Source: Glaciibacter superstes DSM 21135
GTDB taxonomy: Bacteria > Actinomycetota > Actinomycetes > Actinomycetales > Microbacteriaceae
Direction: 5' to 3'
Length of the DNA stretch: 64,000 nucleotides
NCBI RefSeq assembly: GCF_000421145.1
Contig: NZ_ATWH01000005.1
Span: 1 to 64,000 of the forward strand
Shown: positions 52,394 to 60,546 of the stretch, one piece after another
Position numbering within the stretch: the stretch's first letter is position 1
Layout: each line of letters opens with the position of its first letter
Notes under the pieces: generated by a model
Told to the model about the DNA's origin: nothing
Databases searched by the model: none
Seen by the model: only the letters and a program-made list of their open reading frames with translations
Translations under genes and position numbers: made by a program

Positions 52394-53716
52394 ATGTCTG
52401 CAACTGACGTTGGGAAAATGCCGGATCAGTCCCGCCGGGCTGCGATCGGCAGCTTCGTGGGAACCACCCTCGAGTGGTATGACTTCTTCATCTACGGCAC
52501 CTTGGCTGCTCTCGTTTTCGGTCCGGTGTTCTTCCCGGAGCAAGACGGTGTGGTCGGGACCCTGGCAGCGTTCGCCACCTTCGCGGTCGGATTCGCGGCC
52601 CGACCGCTCGGGAGCATCCTCTTCGGTCATTTCGGCGACCGAATCGGGCGAAAGAACATGCTCGTTTTGACGCTAATGATCATGGGCATCAGCACCGTGT
52701 TGATCGGCTGCATCCCTTCCTATGCGGAGATCGGAGTCTGGGCACCCGCTCTCCTGGTCATTTTCCGTGTCATGCAGGGAGTCGCCCTCGGCGGCGAATG
52801 GGGCGGTGCCGCATTGATGTCCGTCGAGCATGCACCGGAACGCAAGAAGGGCATCTTCGGATCGGCAACTCAGATGGGATCGCCGGCTGGTTCCCTGCTG
52901 GCCGTCGTCGTCATCGCAGTCGTGGCCAATCTGAGTGGCGACGCGTTCAACGAATGGGGGTGGCGTATTCCCTTCTGGGCGAGCGCTGTGATCGTTCTGA
53001 TCGGCTTGTATATTCGTGCCGGCATTACGGAATCCCACGACTTCGAAATTGTGAAGAAGGCCGACGGGCTGGTGAAACTTCCCATCGGCGAGGTACTCAA
53101 GCACAACTGGAGAAATGTCCTGGTGGGAGCCGGGCTCGGCGCGGCGAACAACGCCATCTACTACATGGTCGCGGTGTATACGCTGGCGTACGCGACCGGA
53201 ACCCTGGGTCTCCCGAAGACGGACATCCTGAACCACCTCACGATCGTCTCCGTGTTCTACCTGGTCTCGATCCCGTTCTTCGGCTGGCTCTCAGATCGCA
53301 TTGGACTGCGTCGACAGGTGGTGTACGCCGCCCTTCTGAGTGCGGTCTTCGTGATCCCCTACTTCATGATGATTGACTCCGGCAACGCCCTCGTTATCCT
53401 CCTGGCAATGATCATCGGTCTCGCGGTGATTCAATCGGCCGCATACGCCCCGCAGCCCGCTATCTACAGTGAGCTCTTCCCGGCAAGAATTCGCTACACC
53501 GGAGCATCGTTGAGCTACGCGCTCCCGACGACCCTGGTCGGCGGTACCACTCCGTTCATCGCGACCTGGCTCTTCTCCGTCACCCAGAGCAATCTTGCGA
53601 TGGCCGGCTACATCATCGTGCTTTCCCTGGTTGCGGCCTTCTGCGCGGAGGTCGCACACCGGCAGCACCGGAAGGCGGCCACCGCCGCACCGGCACTGGT
53701 CACCGCCGATGTATGA
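52394..53716 (+). CDS. MFS metabolite:proton symporter (MHS type), second
   Basis: ATG 52394 behind AAAGGAG gives 440 residues. GTTLEWYDFFIYGTLAAL, SILFGHFGDRIGRKNMLVL and VMQGVALGGEWGGAAL are MHS signatures. It is clearly diverged from the symporter at 47449, so two related compounds, for example the cyclic precursor and its linear acid, may be taken up. Its stop overlaps the next start by 8 bases. Confidence 0.9.
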   Translation: MSATDVGKMPDQSRRAAIGSFVGTTLEWYDFFIYGTLAALVFGPVFFPEQDGVVGTLAAFATFAVGFAARPLGSILFGHFGDRIGRKNMLVLTLMIMGISTVLIGCIPSYAEIGVWAPALLVIFRVMQGVALGGEWGGAALMSVEHAPERKKGIFGSATQMGSPAGSLLAVVVIAVVANLSGDAFNEWGWRIPFWASAVIVLIGLYIRAGITESHDFEIVKKADGLVKLPIGEVLKHNWRNVLVGAGLGAANNAIYYMVAVYTLAYATGTLGLPKTDILNHLTIVSVFYLVSIPFFGWLSDRIGLRRQVVYAALLSAVFVIPYFMMIDSGNALVILLAMIIGLAVIQSAAYAPQPAIYSELFPARIRYTGASLSYALPTTLVGGTTPFIATWLFSVTQSNLAMAGYIIVLSLVAAFCAEVAHRQHRKAATAAPALVTADV

Positions 53717-55109
53717 GGATGACACCCGGGCGGAGGAGACCGCGGCGGTCGGGCACCTCCTCGGGTGGGCGAGTGCCTCCGCACGGGCAGGTGTGCACGA
53801 CCTCCCTCCCCGGGTCATCGCGAAGGCGCTGGCCGTCATCTGCGATGACATCGCGGCCGCGATTGCGGCCAGTGGAGAGCCTGAAGTTCGGAAGGTCAAT
53901 GCTCTCGCAGTATCCCGGGCACCGGGTGGCGGCTCCACACTCCTCGGCGCACCGATGGAGCACGTTGGACGGGAATGGGCCGCGGCCGCGAATGCCATCG
54001 CGGCGAACTGGCTGGAATTGGACGGAGGGTACCGGCTGGCGACCTGCCACGGATCGCTGTACACCCTGCCGTCCGCCCTGGCCGAGCTGGAAGTCAGCGG
54101 GGGCACCGTTGGCGACGTGATCACGGCGTTGGTCTCTTCGTATGAGGTCGTCACCCGGGTTGCACGTGCGTACCGGCCTCCTCTGCCACTTGCCGCGCAT
54201 CCGCATGCAACGCTCTCACCACTGGGCTCCGCTGCAGCGCTCGCCGCCGCTCGCAAGCTCGATGACGTCGCGTTCGCTGACACCGTTCTCAGCGCCGCAA
54301 CGTTCTCTCTGAACGGCCCGTTCTCGCATGCGCAACAGGGCGCCACCATTCGCAATGGGTGGGCAGGAGCAGGAGCGCGGCTGGGTTTCCTCGCGGCCGA
54401 TCTGGTAGAGGCCGGCCTCTCCGGCAGCACGACTGCGCTGCACGATGTGTTCAGTACGTCTTACGGTTACCCCGAAGTCACTTCCGCTCTGACCGGCGGA
54501 CTCGGCGATCGCTATGCGATTGAAGATGCCTACCACAAGCTGTACGCCTGTTGCCAATACCTGCATTCCAGTGTGGAGGCGGCCTATCTGCTGACTCGGT
54601 CGGAACTCGCGAACGTGAACCGCGATGACATCGTCGAGATCCATGTTGAGACGCATCCGCTCGCTCGTGCGCTGGGAACCGTCGACCCATCCACCGTGCT
54701 CGGCGGCAAGTTTTCGCTGCCCCACGCTGTCTCGGTGGTGCTCGCCACAGGGTCGATTGCCCCGGCCGTGTTCTCCGGAGAACTCCTGCACGATCCTGCC
54801 GTTCGCGCACTTCGGGCCCGCGTGCGAATCAGCGAGTGGGCTTCGCTCCCGGAGCCCCCGGAGGACCGTCCAGCGAAGATCAGCGTGACACTGCGTGATG
54901 GAAGTACTCGAGAACAGACGGTTCTCAGCGCCATCGGTGGCCCTGATCGCGCGCTTACCCAAGAACAACTGATCTCGAAGTTTGAAACGGTGACGGCGTC
55001 TCGCCATCCACACTTCGCATCCGTGGCCCAAAGATTCATGAAGGGCGAGAGAGCGGATCTGGACATGCCCTTGTCTGCTTTTCTGTCCGCGCTTCTCTCG
55101 AAAGGATGA
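53709..55109 (+). CDS. MmgE/PrpD-family protein, first of a tandem pair
   Basis: 466 residues from ATG 53709. MmgE/PrpD fold (2-methylcitrate dehydratase, aconitate decarboxylase, iminodisuccinate epimerase): ANAIAANWLELDGGYRLATC with the Asp/His region of the active site, and a C-terminal domain with YKLYACCQYLHSSVEAAYLL-like stretch HKLYACCQYLHSSVEAA. The usual DxxH of the site appears as LELDGGYR. It adds, removes or shifts water or a proton at a malate-type centre. The pair at 55114 is only about 5 bases downstream. Confidence 0.8.
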   Translation: MYEDDTRAEETAAVGHLLGWASASARAGVHDLPPRVIAKALAVICDDIAAAIAASGEPEVRKVNALAVSRAPGGGSTLLGAPMEHVGREWAAAANAIAANWLELDGGYRLATCHGSLYTLPSALAELEVSGGTVGDVITALVSSYEVVTRVARAYRPPLPLAAHPHATLSPLGSAAALAAARKLDDVAFADTVLSAATFSLNGPFSHAQQGATIRNGWAGAGARLGFLAADLVEAGLSGSTTALHDVFSTSYGYPEVTSALTGGLGDRYAIEDAYHKLYACCQYLHSSVEAAYLLTRSELANVNRDDIVEIHVETHPLARALGTVDPSTVLGGKFSLPHAVSVVLATGSIAPAVFSGELLHDPAVRALRARVRISEWASLPEPPEDRPAKISVTLRDGSTREQTVLSAIGGPDRALTQEQLISKFETVTASRHPHFASVAQRFMKGERADLDMPLSAFLSALLSKG

Positions 55110-55113
55110 CGAA

Positions 55114-56493
55114 ATGACCACAAGCGCTGAACTTCTCACCGGCCGGGTGCTGAAACTTCCCGACCAGCTCCCGTCAGATGTGGAGGCCAATGCCCGGCTC
55201 CATTTTCTGGATGCCCTTGGGGTGGGTCTCGCCGCTGCCCGGGTGGGACCGGTGCGGCATCTGGCGGCACTCGGTATCCCCGGATCGGGGCCGTGCACCG
55301 TACTTGGGTCGACCGAGAGATACTCCGCCTCCGACGCGGCACTGATCAACGGAACTCTCATCCATTCCATTGAATTCGATGACACGCACACTGGTTCGGT
55401 GATGCACGGGAGCAGTGTCCTCGCACCGGCGGTTCTGGCGACCGCCCAAGAGTGCGGCGCAGACGGAAGAACGATGCTCAACGCTTTCGTCGCGGGGTGG
55501 GAGACCATCATTCGAATCGGCCTTGCGGCGCCAAGCGCTTTCCAGAAGAACGGCTTTCAAGGCACGTCGGTCGCCGGAACCATCGCGGGTGCGGTTGCGG
55601 TTGGGCTGACCCAGCGCTTCGAGTATGAGCAGCTGTTGAACTCGGTGGGCATCGCGGCGAGTTTCTCTTCGGGCAATTTCACTTTCCTTTCGGAGGGCGC
55701 CTCGGTTAAAGCGGCCCAACCGGGCATCGCTGCCCAGGGAGCGATCTCGTCCACCCGCTTGGCGCGAGGAGGTGTGACCGGGGCCACCCGAGTGTTCGAG
55801 GGTTCAGACGGATTCTTCGGCATCTATGCCAGGGACGAAACGGCGAATGGACGCTTCTCGGCAAGCCTGACCTCGCTGGGTTCGGAGTGGTTGATCAGCG
55901 ATGCCGCATTCAAGGAGTTTCCCTGCTGCCACTTCGTCCATCCGTTTATCGAGGCTGTCACACGCAGCACCTTTGACATTTCGTCACCCGAGAACATCGC
56001 CGAGATCAGGTGTCGGGTGCCGGTGGGACAGGAATCGATCATCGCAATTCCCTGGGAGCGTAAACAGTCGCCGACCGGGGCAAACGAGGGCCGGTGGAGT
56101 CTGCCGTACGCCATCGCCCTCCAGCTGGTCACCGGTGACGTCTCCATCGAGGATTTCGAGGGCACGCCCGACCCGGGCGTCGTCGAGCTGGCGAAACGGA
56201 TCACCTGGGAGCCGTGGTCTGATTCGGGTTACCCGAACACGTTCCCCGCGGAGATTGAGCTGATCCTGCGCGACGGTTCACGCGAGATCGTGACCGTGGC
56301 AGATGTGAACGGGAATCGGACTCGTCCCTGGAGCACGGAACAGGTGGTGGGCAAGTTCACGAAGAATGCCGCACTGGCCCTGCTGACGGAGGAGAAGCGC
56401 GACAGGATCCTCCAGGCTTTCACGGGAACTGGGGACCTGGATATCGACGTACTCTCTGATCTCGCTCCACCATTGGCAGCACTCCACCACTGA
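55114..56493 (+). CDS. MmgE/PrpD-family protein, second of a tandem pair
   Basis: 459 residues. Active-site region HSIEFDDTHTGSVMHGSSVL shows the full DDTH motif of PrpD enzymes; KEFPCCHFVHPFIEAVTR is the C-terminal conserved segment. The sequence is distant from the first copy. The two may form a hetero-oligomer or catalyse successive steps, such as dehydration and isomerisation leading to the PrpB-like lyase substrate. Confidence 0.85.
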   Translation: MTTSAELLTGRVLKLPDQLPSDVEANARLHFLDALGVGLAAARVGPVRHLAALGIPGSGPCTVLGSTERYSASDAALINGTLIHSIEFDDTHTGSVMHGSSVLAPAVLATAQECGADGRTMLNAFVAGWETIIRIGLAAPSAFQKNGFQGTSVAGTIAGAVAVGLTQRFEYEQLLNSVGIAASFSSGNFTFLSEGASVKAAQPGIAAQGAISSTRLARGGVTGATRVFEGSDGFFGIYARDETANGRFSASLTSLGSEWLISDAAFKEFPCCHFVHPFIEAVTRSTFDISSPENIAEIRCRVPVGQESIIAIPWERKQSPTGANEGRWSLPYAIALQLVTGDVSIEDFEGTPDPGVVELAKRITWEPWSDSGYPNTFPAEIELILRDGSREIVTVADVNGNRTRPWSTEQVVGKFTKNAALALLTEEKRDRILQAFTGTGDLDIDVLSDLAPPLAALHH

Positions 56494-56536
56494 CGCTGCA
56501 CCGCTGATACCCACACGACTGATTCGAGGATGGCTG

Positions 56537-57391
56537 ATGATTCAAAGTGTTGCTCCAGGAGTTTTCGTAGAAACCGCTCACCTGGGTTCGAATAACGCGA
56601 TCGTGTCAACGACCGACGGCGTGGTCCTGGTGGACGCGCCGCACAGGCCGACGGATGCAGTGGCATGGCGAGCCACGGCAGAGAAGTTCGGTGAGATCAG
56701 GTACCTCATTCATACCGATCATCACATCGATCACACCATGGGCAATTACTATCTCCCCGGTCTCGTCGTAGGCCAGGATCGCACTCGCGATGGGCTCGTC
56801 AATCACTTTCCAGAACCGGGATACATCGACGATCTGATTCGGATCATCGATCCGGAAGGCGTGCCGCTGATGGCGGGCCACAAACCGCGACTGCCGGACA
56901 TCACTTTCACCGACGAAATGGACCTCTATGTCGGCACCACCCGATTGCGTCTCATCTCGCTCAGCGGGCACACGCCGAACACGATTGGTGTCCTTCTTCC
57001 AGATGAAGGCATCTTCTTCAGCGGCGACAATGTTTGCGCTGCAAGTCTGCCGTCGTTTCAGGAAGCGTATGTCGATGAGTGGCTGAGGACTCTCGACCGG
57101 ATCAGCGAGTTGGATTTCGACGTGCTCGTCCCAGGGCACGGTGACCTCACCAACAAGGCGTTTGTGGCGACGTTCAAGGCGCAAATGCAGGAAGTGGTCG
57201 GGCAGGTCGCCGCGGCTCGGTCGGCTGGCTCCTCGCGTGAAGAAGCGGCTGAGAATATTCGATACGAAGACAATATTCACGGGGCGACACCGGACTGGTC
57301 GGTCGGTTACCCAGACGACATTCTGGAGATGCTGCAGGTGCGCTCAATCTGTCAGATTTACGACCAGATCGAAGCGGGGACTCTGGCGTAG
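56537..57391 (+). CDS. Metallo-beta-lactamase-fold hydrolase with altered metal motif
   Basis: 284 residues. The MBL region reads LIHTDHHIDHTMGN (58-70): the usual HxHxDH appears as D61-x-H63-x-D65-H66, with Asp replacing the first His. SLSGHTPNT, FFSGDN and LVPGHGD supply the other ligands. GAGGATGG precedes the ATG. Last gene of the operon; it could hydrolyse a lactone, thioester or acyl intermediate, or detoxify a side product. Confidence 0.75.
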   Translation: MIQSVAPGVFVETAHLGSNNAIVSTTDGVVLVDAPHRPTDAVAWRATAEKFGEIRYLIHTDHHIDHTMGNYYLPGLVVGQDRTRDGLVNHFPEPGYIDDLIRIIDPEGVPLMAGHKPRLPDITFTDEMDLYVGTTRLRLISLSGHTPNTIGVLLPDEGIFFSGDNVCAASLPSFQEAYVDEWLRTLDRISELDFDVLVPGHGDLTNKAFVATFKAQMQEVVGQVAAARSAGSSREEAAENIRYEDNIHGATPDWSVGYPDDILEMLQVRSICQIYDQIEAGTLA

Positions 57392-57407
57392 CCGGAGCAA
57401 ATGTAAC

Positions 57408-57448
57408 GCGAGCGAGGGAACGGGCGGCACGCCCGTTCCCTCGCTCGC
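57408..57448. terminator. Strong bidirectional terminator
   Basis: Perfect 18-base stem GCGAGCGAGGGAACGGGC / GCCCGTTCCCTCGCTCGC with a GGCAC loop. It lies between the converging MBL hydrolase gene and the surface-protein gene. A shortened relative is found at 9962-9994 behind a remnant of the same type of surface-protein gene. Confidence 0.85.
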
Positions 57449-57466
57449 CGCGATGTGTTGCAGCGA

Positions 57467-58033
57467 TTACCGGGTGTGTGCCCGGCGCCGCATGAGCACG
57501 AGCACTGCACCGGCAGCCAGTGCGAGCAGGGCGATGACCATGCTCCACCCTGTTGATACACCGGTCACAGCCAGGTCGCCCCCGCTGTCACCATCACCCG
57601 GGGTTCCGGGTGCGTTTGCACCGACCACGGTGAACGCCAGTGATACAGCGCTGTCCCGGCCCGCGGCATCCGTCACCGACACCGACACCGTGTAATCACC
57701 GGCGGACAACGCCCCGACATCGAGCGACTCGCCATCCACCGTCGCCACTGTATGACCGGTCACCGAGAGACCGGTGGTGAAGGCAGCAGCCTCGGTCGTG
57801 ATGCCGAGTGAATCGGCCGACACTGCGACCGCGTCGGAGTTGCTGACCGCGAGCGACAACGTGCCTGCAGCGTCAGCCGTCAGGGTCGCACTGATTTCTC
57901 CGGCGGGGGCGGTGGTCTGCCATTCGTCTTCTTCAGCAGCGATTGCTGACGATGCCCAGACGAGTGTTGCAGAAGCGGCCAATGCGGTGACGATGACGGC
58001 CGCGAGTGTTCGGCGATGATGGTGGGAACGCAA
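57467..58033 (-). CDS. Sortase-anchored surface protein with LAVTG motif
   Basis: 188 residues from TTG 58033 with AAGGAG 8 bases upstream. Signal peptide (AAVIVTALAASATLVWASS), then a beta-rich domain (DGESLDVGALSAGDYTVSVS), a Gly/Asp linker, the motif LAVTG, a hydrophobic helix and the charged tail MRRRAHTR. LAxTG is the class E sortase signal of high-GC actinobacteria. Expected to be attached to the cell wall; function unknown. Confidence 0.75.
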   Translation of the reverse strand: MRSHHHRRTLAAVIVTALAASATLVWASSAIAAEEDEWQTTAPAGEISATLTADAAGTLSLAVSNSDAVAVSADSLGITTEAAAFTTGLSVTGHTVATVDGESLDVGALSAGDYTVSVSVTDAAGRDSAVSLAFTVVGANAPGTPGDGDSGGDLAVTGVSTGWSMVIALLALAAGAVLVLMRRRAHTR

Positions 58034-58204
58034 GAAATGTCTCCTTCGACGTGGGCGCGTCGACGCGCCGTGTCACAGCCTAGGAAAGGGCTTCACCGGG
58101 AACAATCAAGTGATCGGAACTGATCGCTTGGGGTGGGAAGAGATCAGTGTGGCCCCGGCCAGGACGACCGGCCCCGTTCCGGGCACGGTCGGCCCGTCTG
58201 TGCA

Positions 58205-58540
58205 TCAATCGGCCAGGCCGAGGAAGACCATGAGTAGGCGCTCCACGTCGACAACCTGGGTCGAAGAGAGGCGTCCTATCCGCTGGGTCACATGTGCGCG
58301 ACGCACCGTGGTGAGTTTGTCGACCATGATCCAACTCACTGAATCGAGCCCGTTCATTTCATCCGGCGAGGTTCGAACGCGCAAGAGCGGGGCCGGGACT
58401 TCTGTCGACGTGAATGGGCAGACCGTAATCGAATCGGTGCCGTCAAATCGATCATCTTGAATCAGAACGGCGGGTCGTGGCTTGGATGCGTAGGCGCCTC
58501 CGGCAAGCAACCAAATCTCGCCCCGGTTCACTCGTCCCAA
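58205..58540 (-). CDS. MazF/PemK-family mRNA interferase toxin
   Basis: 111 residues starting MGRVNRGEIWLLAGG; RGEIWL, RPAVLIQDDRF and a TSTEVPAP segment match the PemK/MazF fold with its catalytic Arg and Thr/Ser. Overlaps the upstream antitoxin by 13 bases. Would cleave mRNA at short sequence motifs when the antitoxin is lost. Confidence 0.85.
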   Translation of the reverse strand: MGRVNRGEIWLLAGGAYASKPRPAVLIQDDRFDGTDSITVCPFTSTEVPAPLLRVRTSPDEMNGLDSVSWIMVDKLTTVRRAHVTQRIGRLSSTQVVDVERLLMVFLGLAD

Positions 58541-58731
58541 CTCACTGACAGAGGCTCGATGAATTCCTGGTCGTCAGAAAGTCGATCGGCCGCACCGACG
58601 GCGGTCGACTGTCGGTGCGCCTCAGCGGAGAACTTCTCGGATCGAACGTCTGGCACCCACACTTGAACAAGTCGAAAACCCTGCTCGCGCATTCGCTCCC
58701 GGTGTGCACTCACACGATCCCGTACAGCCAT
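58528..58731 (-). CDS. MazE-like antitoxin (DUF3018 type)
   Basis: 67 residues: VSAHRERMREQGFRLVQVWV then DVRSEKFSAEAHRQSTAV, the ribbon-helix-helix and toxin-binding parts of DUF3018 antitoxins. Its stop overlaps the MazF start. The AT-rich stretch CATTGGCGTAT with ATGTTACATGTAAC (58738-58751, a palindrome GTTACATGTAAC) upstream is a likely operator. Confidence 0.75.
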   Translation of the reverse strand: MAVRDRVSAHRERMREQGFRLVQVWVPDVRSEKFSAEAHRQSTAVGAADRLSDDQEFIEPLSVSWDE

Positions 58732-58763
58732 ACGCCAATGTTACATGTAACGCTTTCGACTGT

Positions 58764-59543
58764 CTACGATCTCTGTGCTGCGAGGCGCACCTCGACGCCC
58801 GCTCCTCGCAGTGACTCGACCTGATCGACTGGCGCCCCAGCATCCGTCACCAGCAAATCGATACGGTCGGTCGGCACGGTCTGCACCAGGGAACTCTGGC
58901 CGATCTTGGTGCGGTCGGCGAGCACGACCACCCGATTAGCCACGCGCACGGCTGCCCGATCGATGCTCGCGACATGCAAGTTCGGGGTAGAGAGGCCGTG
59001 TTCTGCGGTGAGTCCGTTGCCAGACATGAAGACTGTCTCGAAGCGCAGTGAGGCCAGTGCTCGCTCCGCTTCGCCGCCGACGACTGCGTGAATGCTGCCG
59101 CGGAGGAGCCCGCCGAGCATGAAGACTTCGACATCTCGGGCGTTGGCCAGGGCCTCTGCAACCAGCGTCGAGTTGGTCACCACAACCAGGCGTCGGCGCA
59201 CCAGGTGTACGGCGAGTTGCTCGGTGGTGGTTCCGGCGCACATCATGATTGCATCGCCGTCTTTGACCAGAGTTGCCGCTTCCCGGGCGATCTGGGCCTT
59301 CTCGCTGTGCGAGACGCGCGACTTGTCGAGGTAGGTCGGCTCGTCCATCGCACCTCTGAGTGCGGACGCGCCGCCACGTTGCCTTCTCACCAGATTCAGG
59401 TCAACGAGCACCCGGAGATCGCGACGAATCGTTATCTCAGAGCAGTGAGTGATGCGGGCGAGGTCGGTCACCGAGACTGAACCGTTCACTGCCACCGTCG
59501 CGAGGATGATCCGTCGCCGCTCATCCGTGTACATGCTCGCCAC
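58764..59543 (-). CDS. DeoR-family transcriptional regulator
   Basis: 259 residues (first Met at 59543; ATG 59534 with MYTDERRR is an alternative). DeoR winged helix VSVTDLARITHCSEITIRRD and sugar phosphate-binding domain (DAIMMCAGTTTEQLAVHLV, VVTNSTLVAEALA, LGGLLRGSIHAVVG, VVLADRTKIGQSSLV). No catabolic gene is adjacent, so its target lies elsewhere or has been lost. Confidence 0.9.
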   Translation of the reverse strand: MASMYTDERRRIILATVAVNGSVSVTDLARITHCSEITIRRDLRVLVDLNLVRRQRGGASALRGAMDEPTYLDKSRVSHSEKAQIAREAATLVKDGDAIMMCAGTTTEQLAVHLVRRRLVVVTNSTLVAEALANARDVEVFMLGGLLRGSIHAVVGGEAERALASLRFETVFMSGNGLTAEHGLSTPNLHVASIDRAAVRVANRVVVLADRTKIGQSSLVQTVPTDRIDLLVTDAGAPVDQVESLRGAGVEVRLAAQRS

Positions 59544-59798
59544 CTGTCATCTGCACTTCAGTTGATGTCCATAGATCTGGCGCTTGCGCTCGGAGACGGA
59601 CGGTCAGTGTGACCTGGTGCGAGCGCGACCTATTCGGGGGTGAACAGGTCGCCGTGGTTTCGCCAGCCTACCGGCGACGAGACTGGCGGCGCCGTTCGGA
59701 CTCATCCGACTCGGCTCGCGGATGGGATTCGAACGGGCGTGACTATTGCGGCTTGGGTGGAGATGGCGAAGTTGGCGTTCTTGGCGTAGTCTCAGGGG
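59544..59798. other. Spacer before the third Phd copy
   Basis: No recognisable gene. The last 35 bases (GGCGAAGTTGGCGTTCTTGGCGTAGTCT) match the upstream regions of the Phd copies at 10091 and 39331, so the regulatory region travelled with the antitoxin. Confidence 0.4.
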
Positions 59799-60074
59799 AT
59801 GAGCATTAACATCGAGCTTTCTGTCAGCCAAGCGCGAGATCACTTTTCCGATGCCGTGAACCGAGCTGCTTACGGTGGCGAGATCACGTACGTGACGCGT
59901 GGGCGGGGTCAGAAGCGGGCCGCGGCTATCGTGCCAGCTGAACTCGTTGACCGCTACGAGGCGATGATTGACAGCGAGGATGCGCGCCTCGCGTTGGAGC
60001 GACTGGCCGATCTCGACTCCGGACGCACCGCGGCCGTATCCGCAGATGAGGCGGCCCGGAAGCTCGGGCTTTGA
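59799..60074 (+). CDS. Phd/YefM-family antitoxin (copy 3, orphan)
   Basis: 91 residues, differing from copies 1 and 2 at several positions (MSINIELSV, EDARLALERL, DLDSGRTAAVSADEAARKLGL). Intact frame. After its stop only about six codons of the toxin remain (NAAGPFG followed by a stop), then unrelated DNA. It is an orphan antitoxin that might cross-neutralise the toxin at 39603 or repress its promoter. Confidence 0.85.
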   Translation: MSINIELSVSQARDHFSDAVNRAAYGGEITYVTRGRGQKRAAAIVPAELVDRYEAMIDSEDARLALERLADLDSGRTAAVSADEAARKLGL

Positions 60075-60511
60075 ACGCGGCTGGCCCGTTTGGTCGTAGC
60101 GCCAGACTTCGTCAGGGGCGGGCGTTCCGGTCTCGAGCGTCTGCCCGCCACTCCACATGCGCATCGCGTTTCCGATGCGAGCGTCGTTCAATCAAACTTG
60201 AACGGGTTGCCGTTCCATTCAAGTAGAACGTGATCTACTTGAATTACGCTCGTATATGCTGCGGTCTTTGGCCACGCGTGCGGCCGAATGAGCCCACGCG
60301 CGCCAAACCGACGATTTGACCGCACACGTGCGCCGGGCGAGGCCGCCGTGTCATGGAACATGCCCGACCATCGGATCGTGATCGGGAGGACGCGACTGTG
60401 ATGGACGCGTTGATGCGACTGCTCTCGAGGAACTGGCGAAGCGCACTGACGCACCCTGGTCGCCGTCACCCGGGTGCAGGACTCTCTTGGACGCACCAGC
60501 GTGCTGCACGA
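60075..60511. other. Gene-free stretch with palindrome and inverted repeat remnants
   Basis: Contains the toxin stump (60072-60095), a perfect palindrome (60217-60244), a TATATGCT that could be a -10 (60252-60259) and a degenerate copy of the 39208 inverted repeat (60277-60327). A short minus-strand frame ending MNDARIGNAMRMWSGGQ-like sequence near 60191 is not recognised. No gene can be supported. Confidence 0.5.
60217..60244. promoter_or_regulatory. Perfect palindrome, possible orphan operator
   Basis: ATTCAAGTAGA-ACGTGA-TCTACTTGAAT: 11-base arms without mismatch and a 6-base spacer. A partly overlapping second dyad begins with CTTGAACGG at 60198. No gene starts within 300 bases downstream on the plus strand. 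Confidence 0.6.
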
Positions 60512-60540
60512 TTGACTGTAGTAACGCGCCGCGTTATGCT
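60512..60540 (+). promoter_or_regulatory. HigBA promoter with internal operator
   Basis: TTGACT (60512-60517), 17-base spacer, TATGCT (60535-60540). The palindrome TAACGCG-C-CGCGTTA (60522-60536) fills the spacer. The GTG of the toxin gene is 6 bases after the -10, where transcription should start, so the message is probably leaderless. Confidence 0.7.
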
Positions 60541-60546
60541 TTCGAT

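Noticed and set aside
53291..54430. Minus-strand open frame opposite the symporter end and first PrpD gene
   Set aside because: Arg/Ala/Ser-rich shadow without conserved features.
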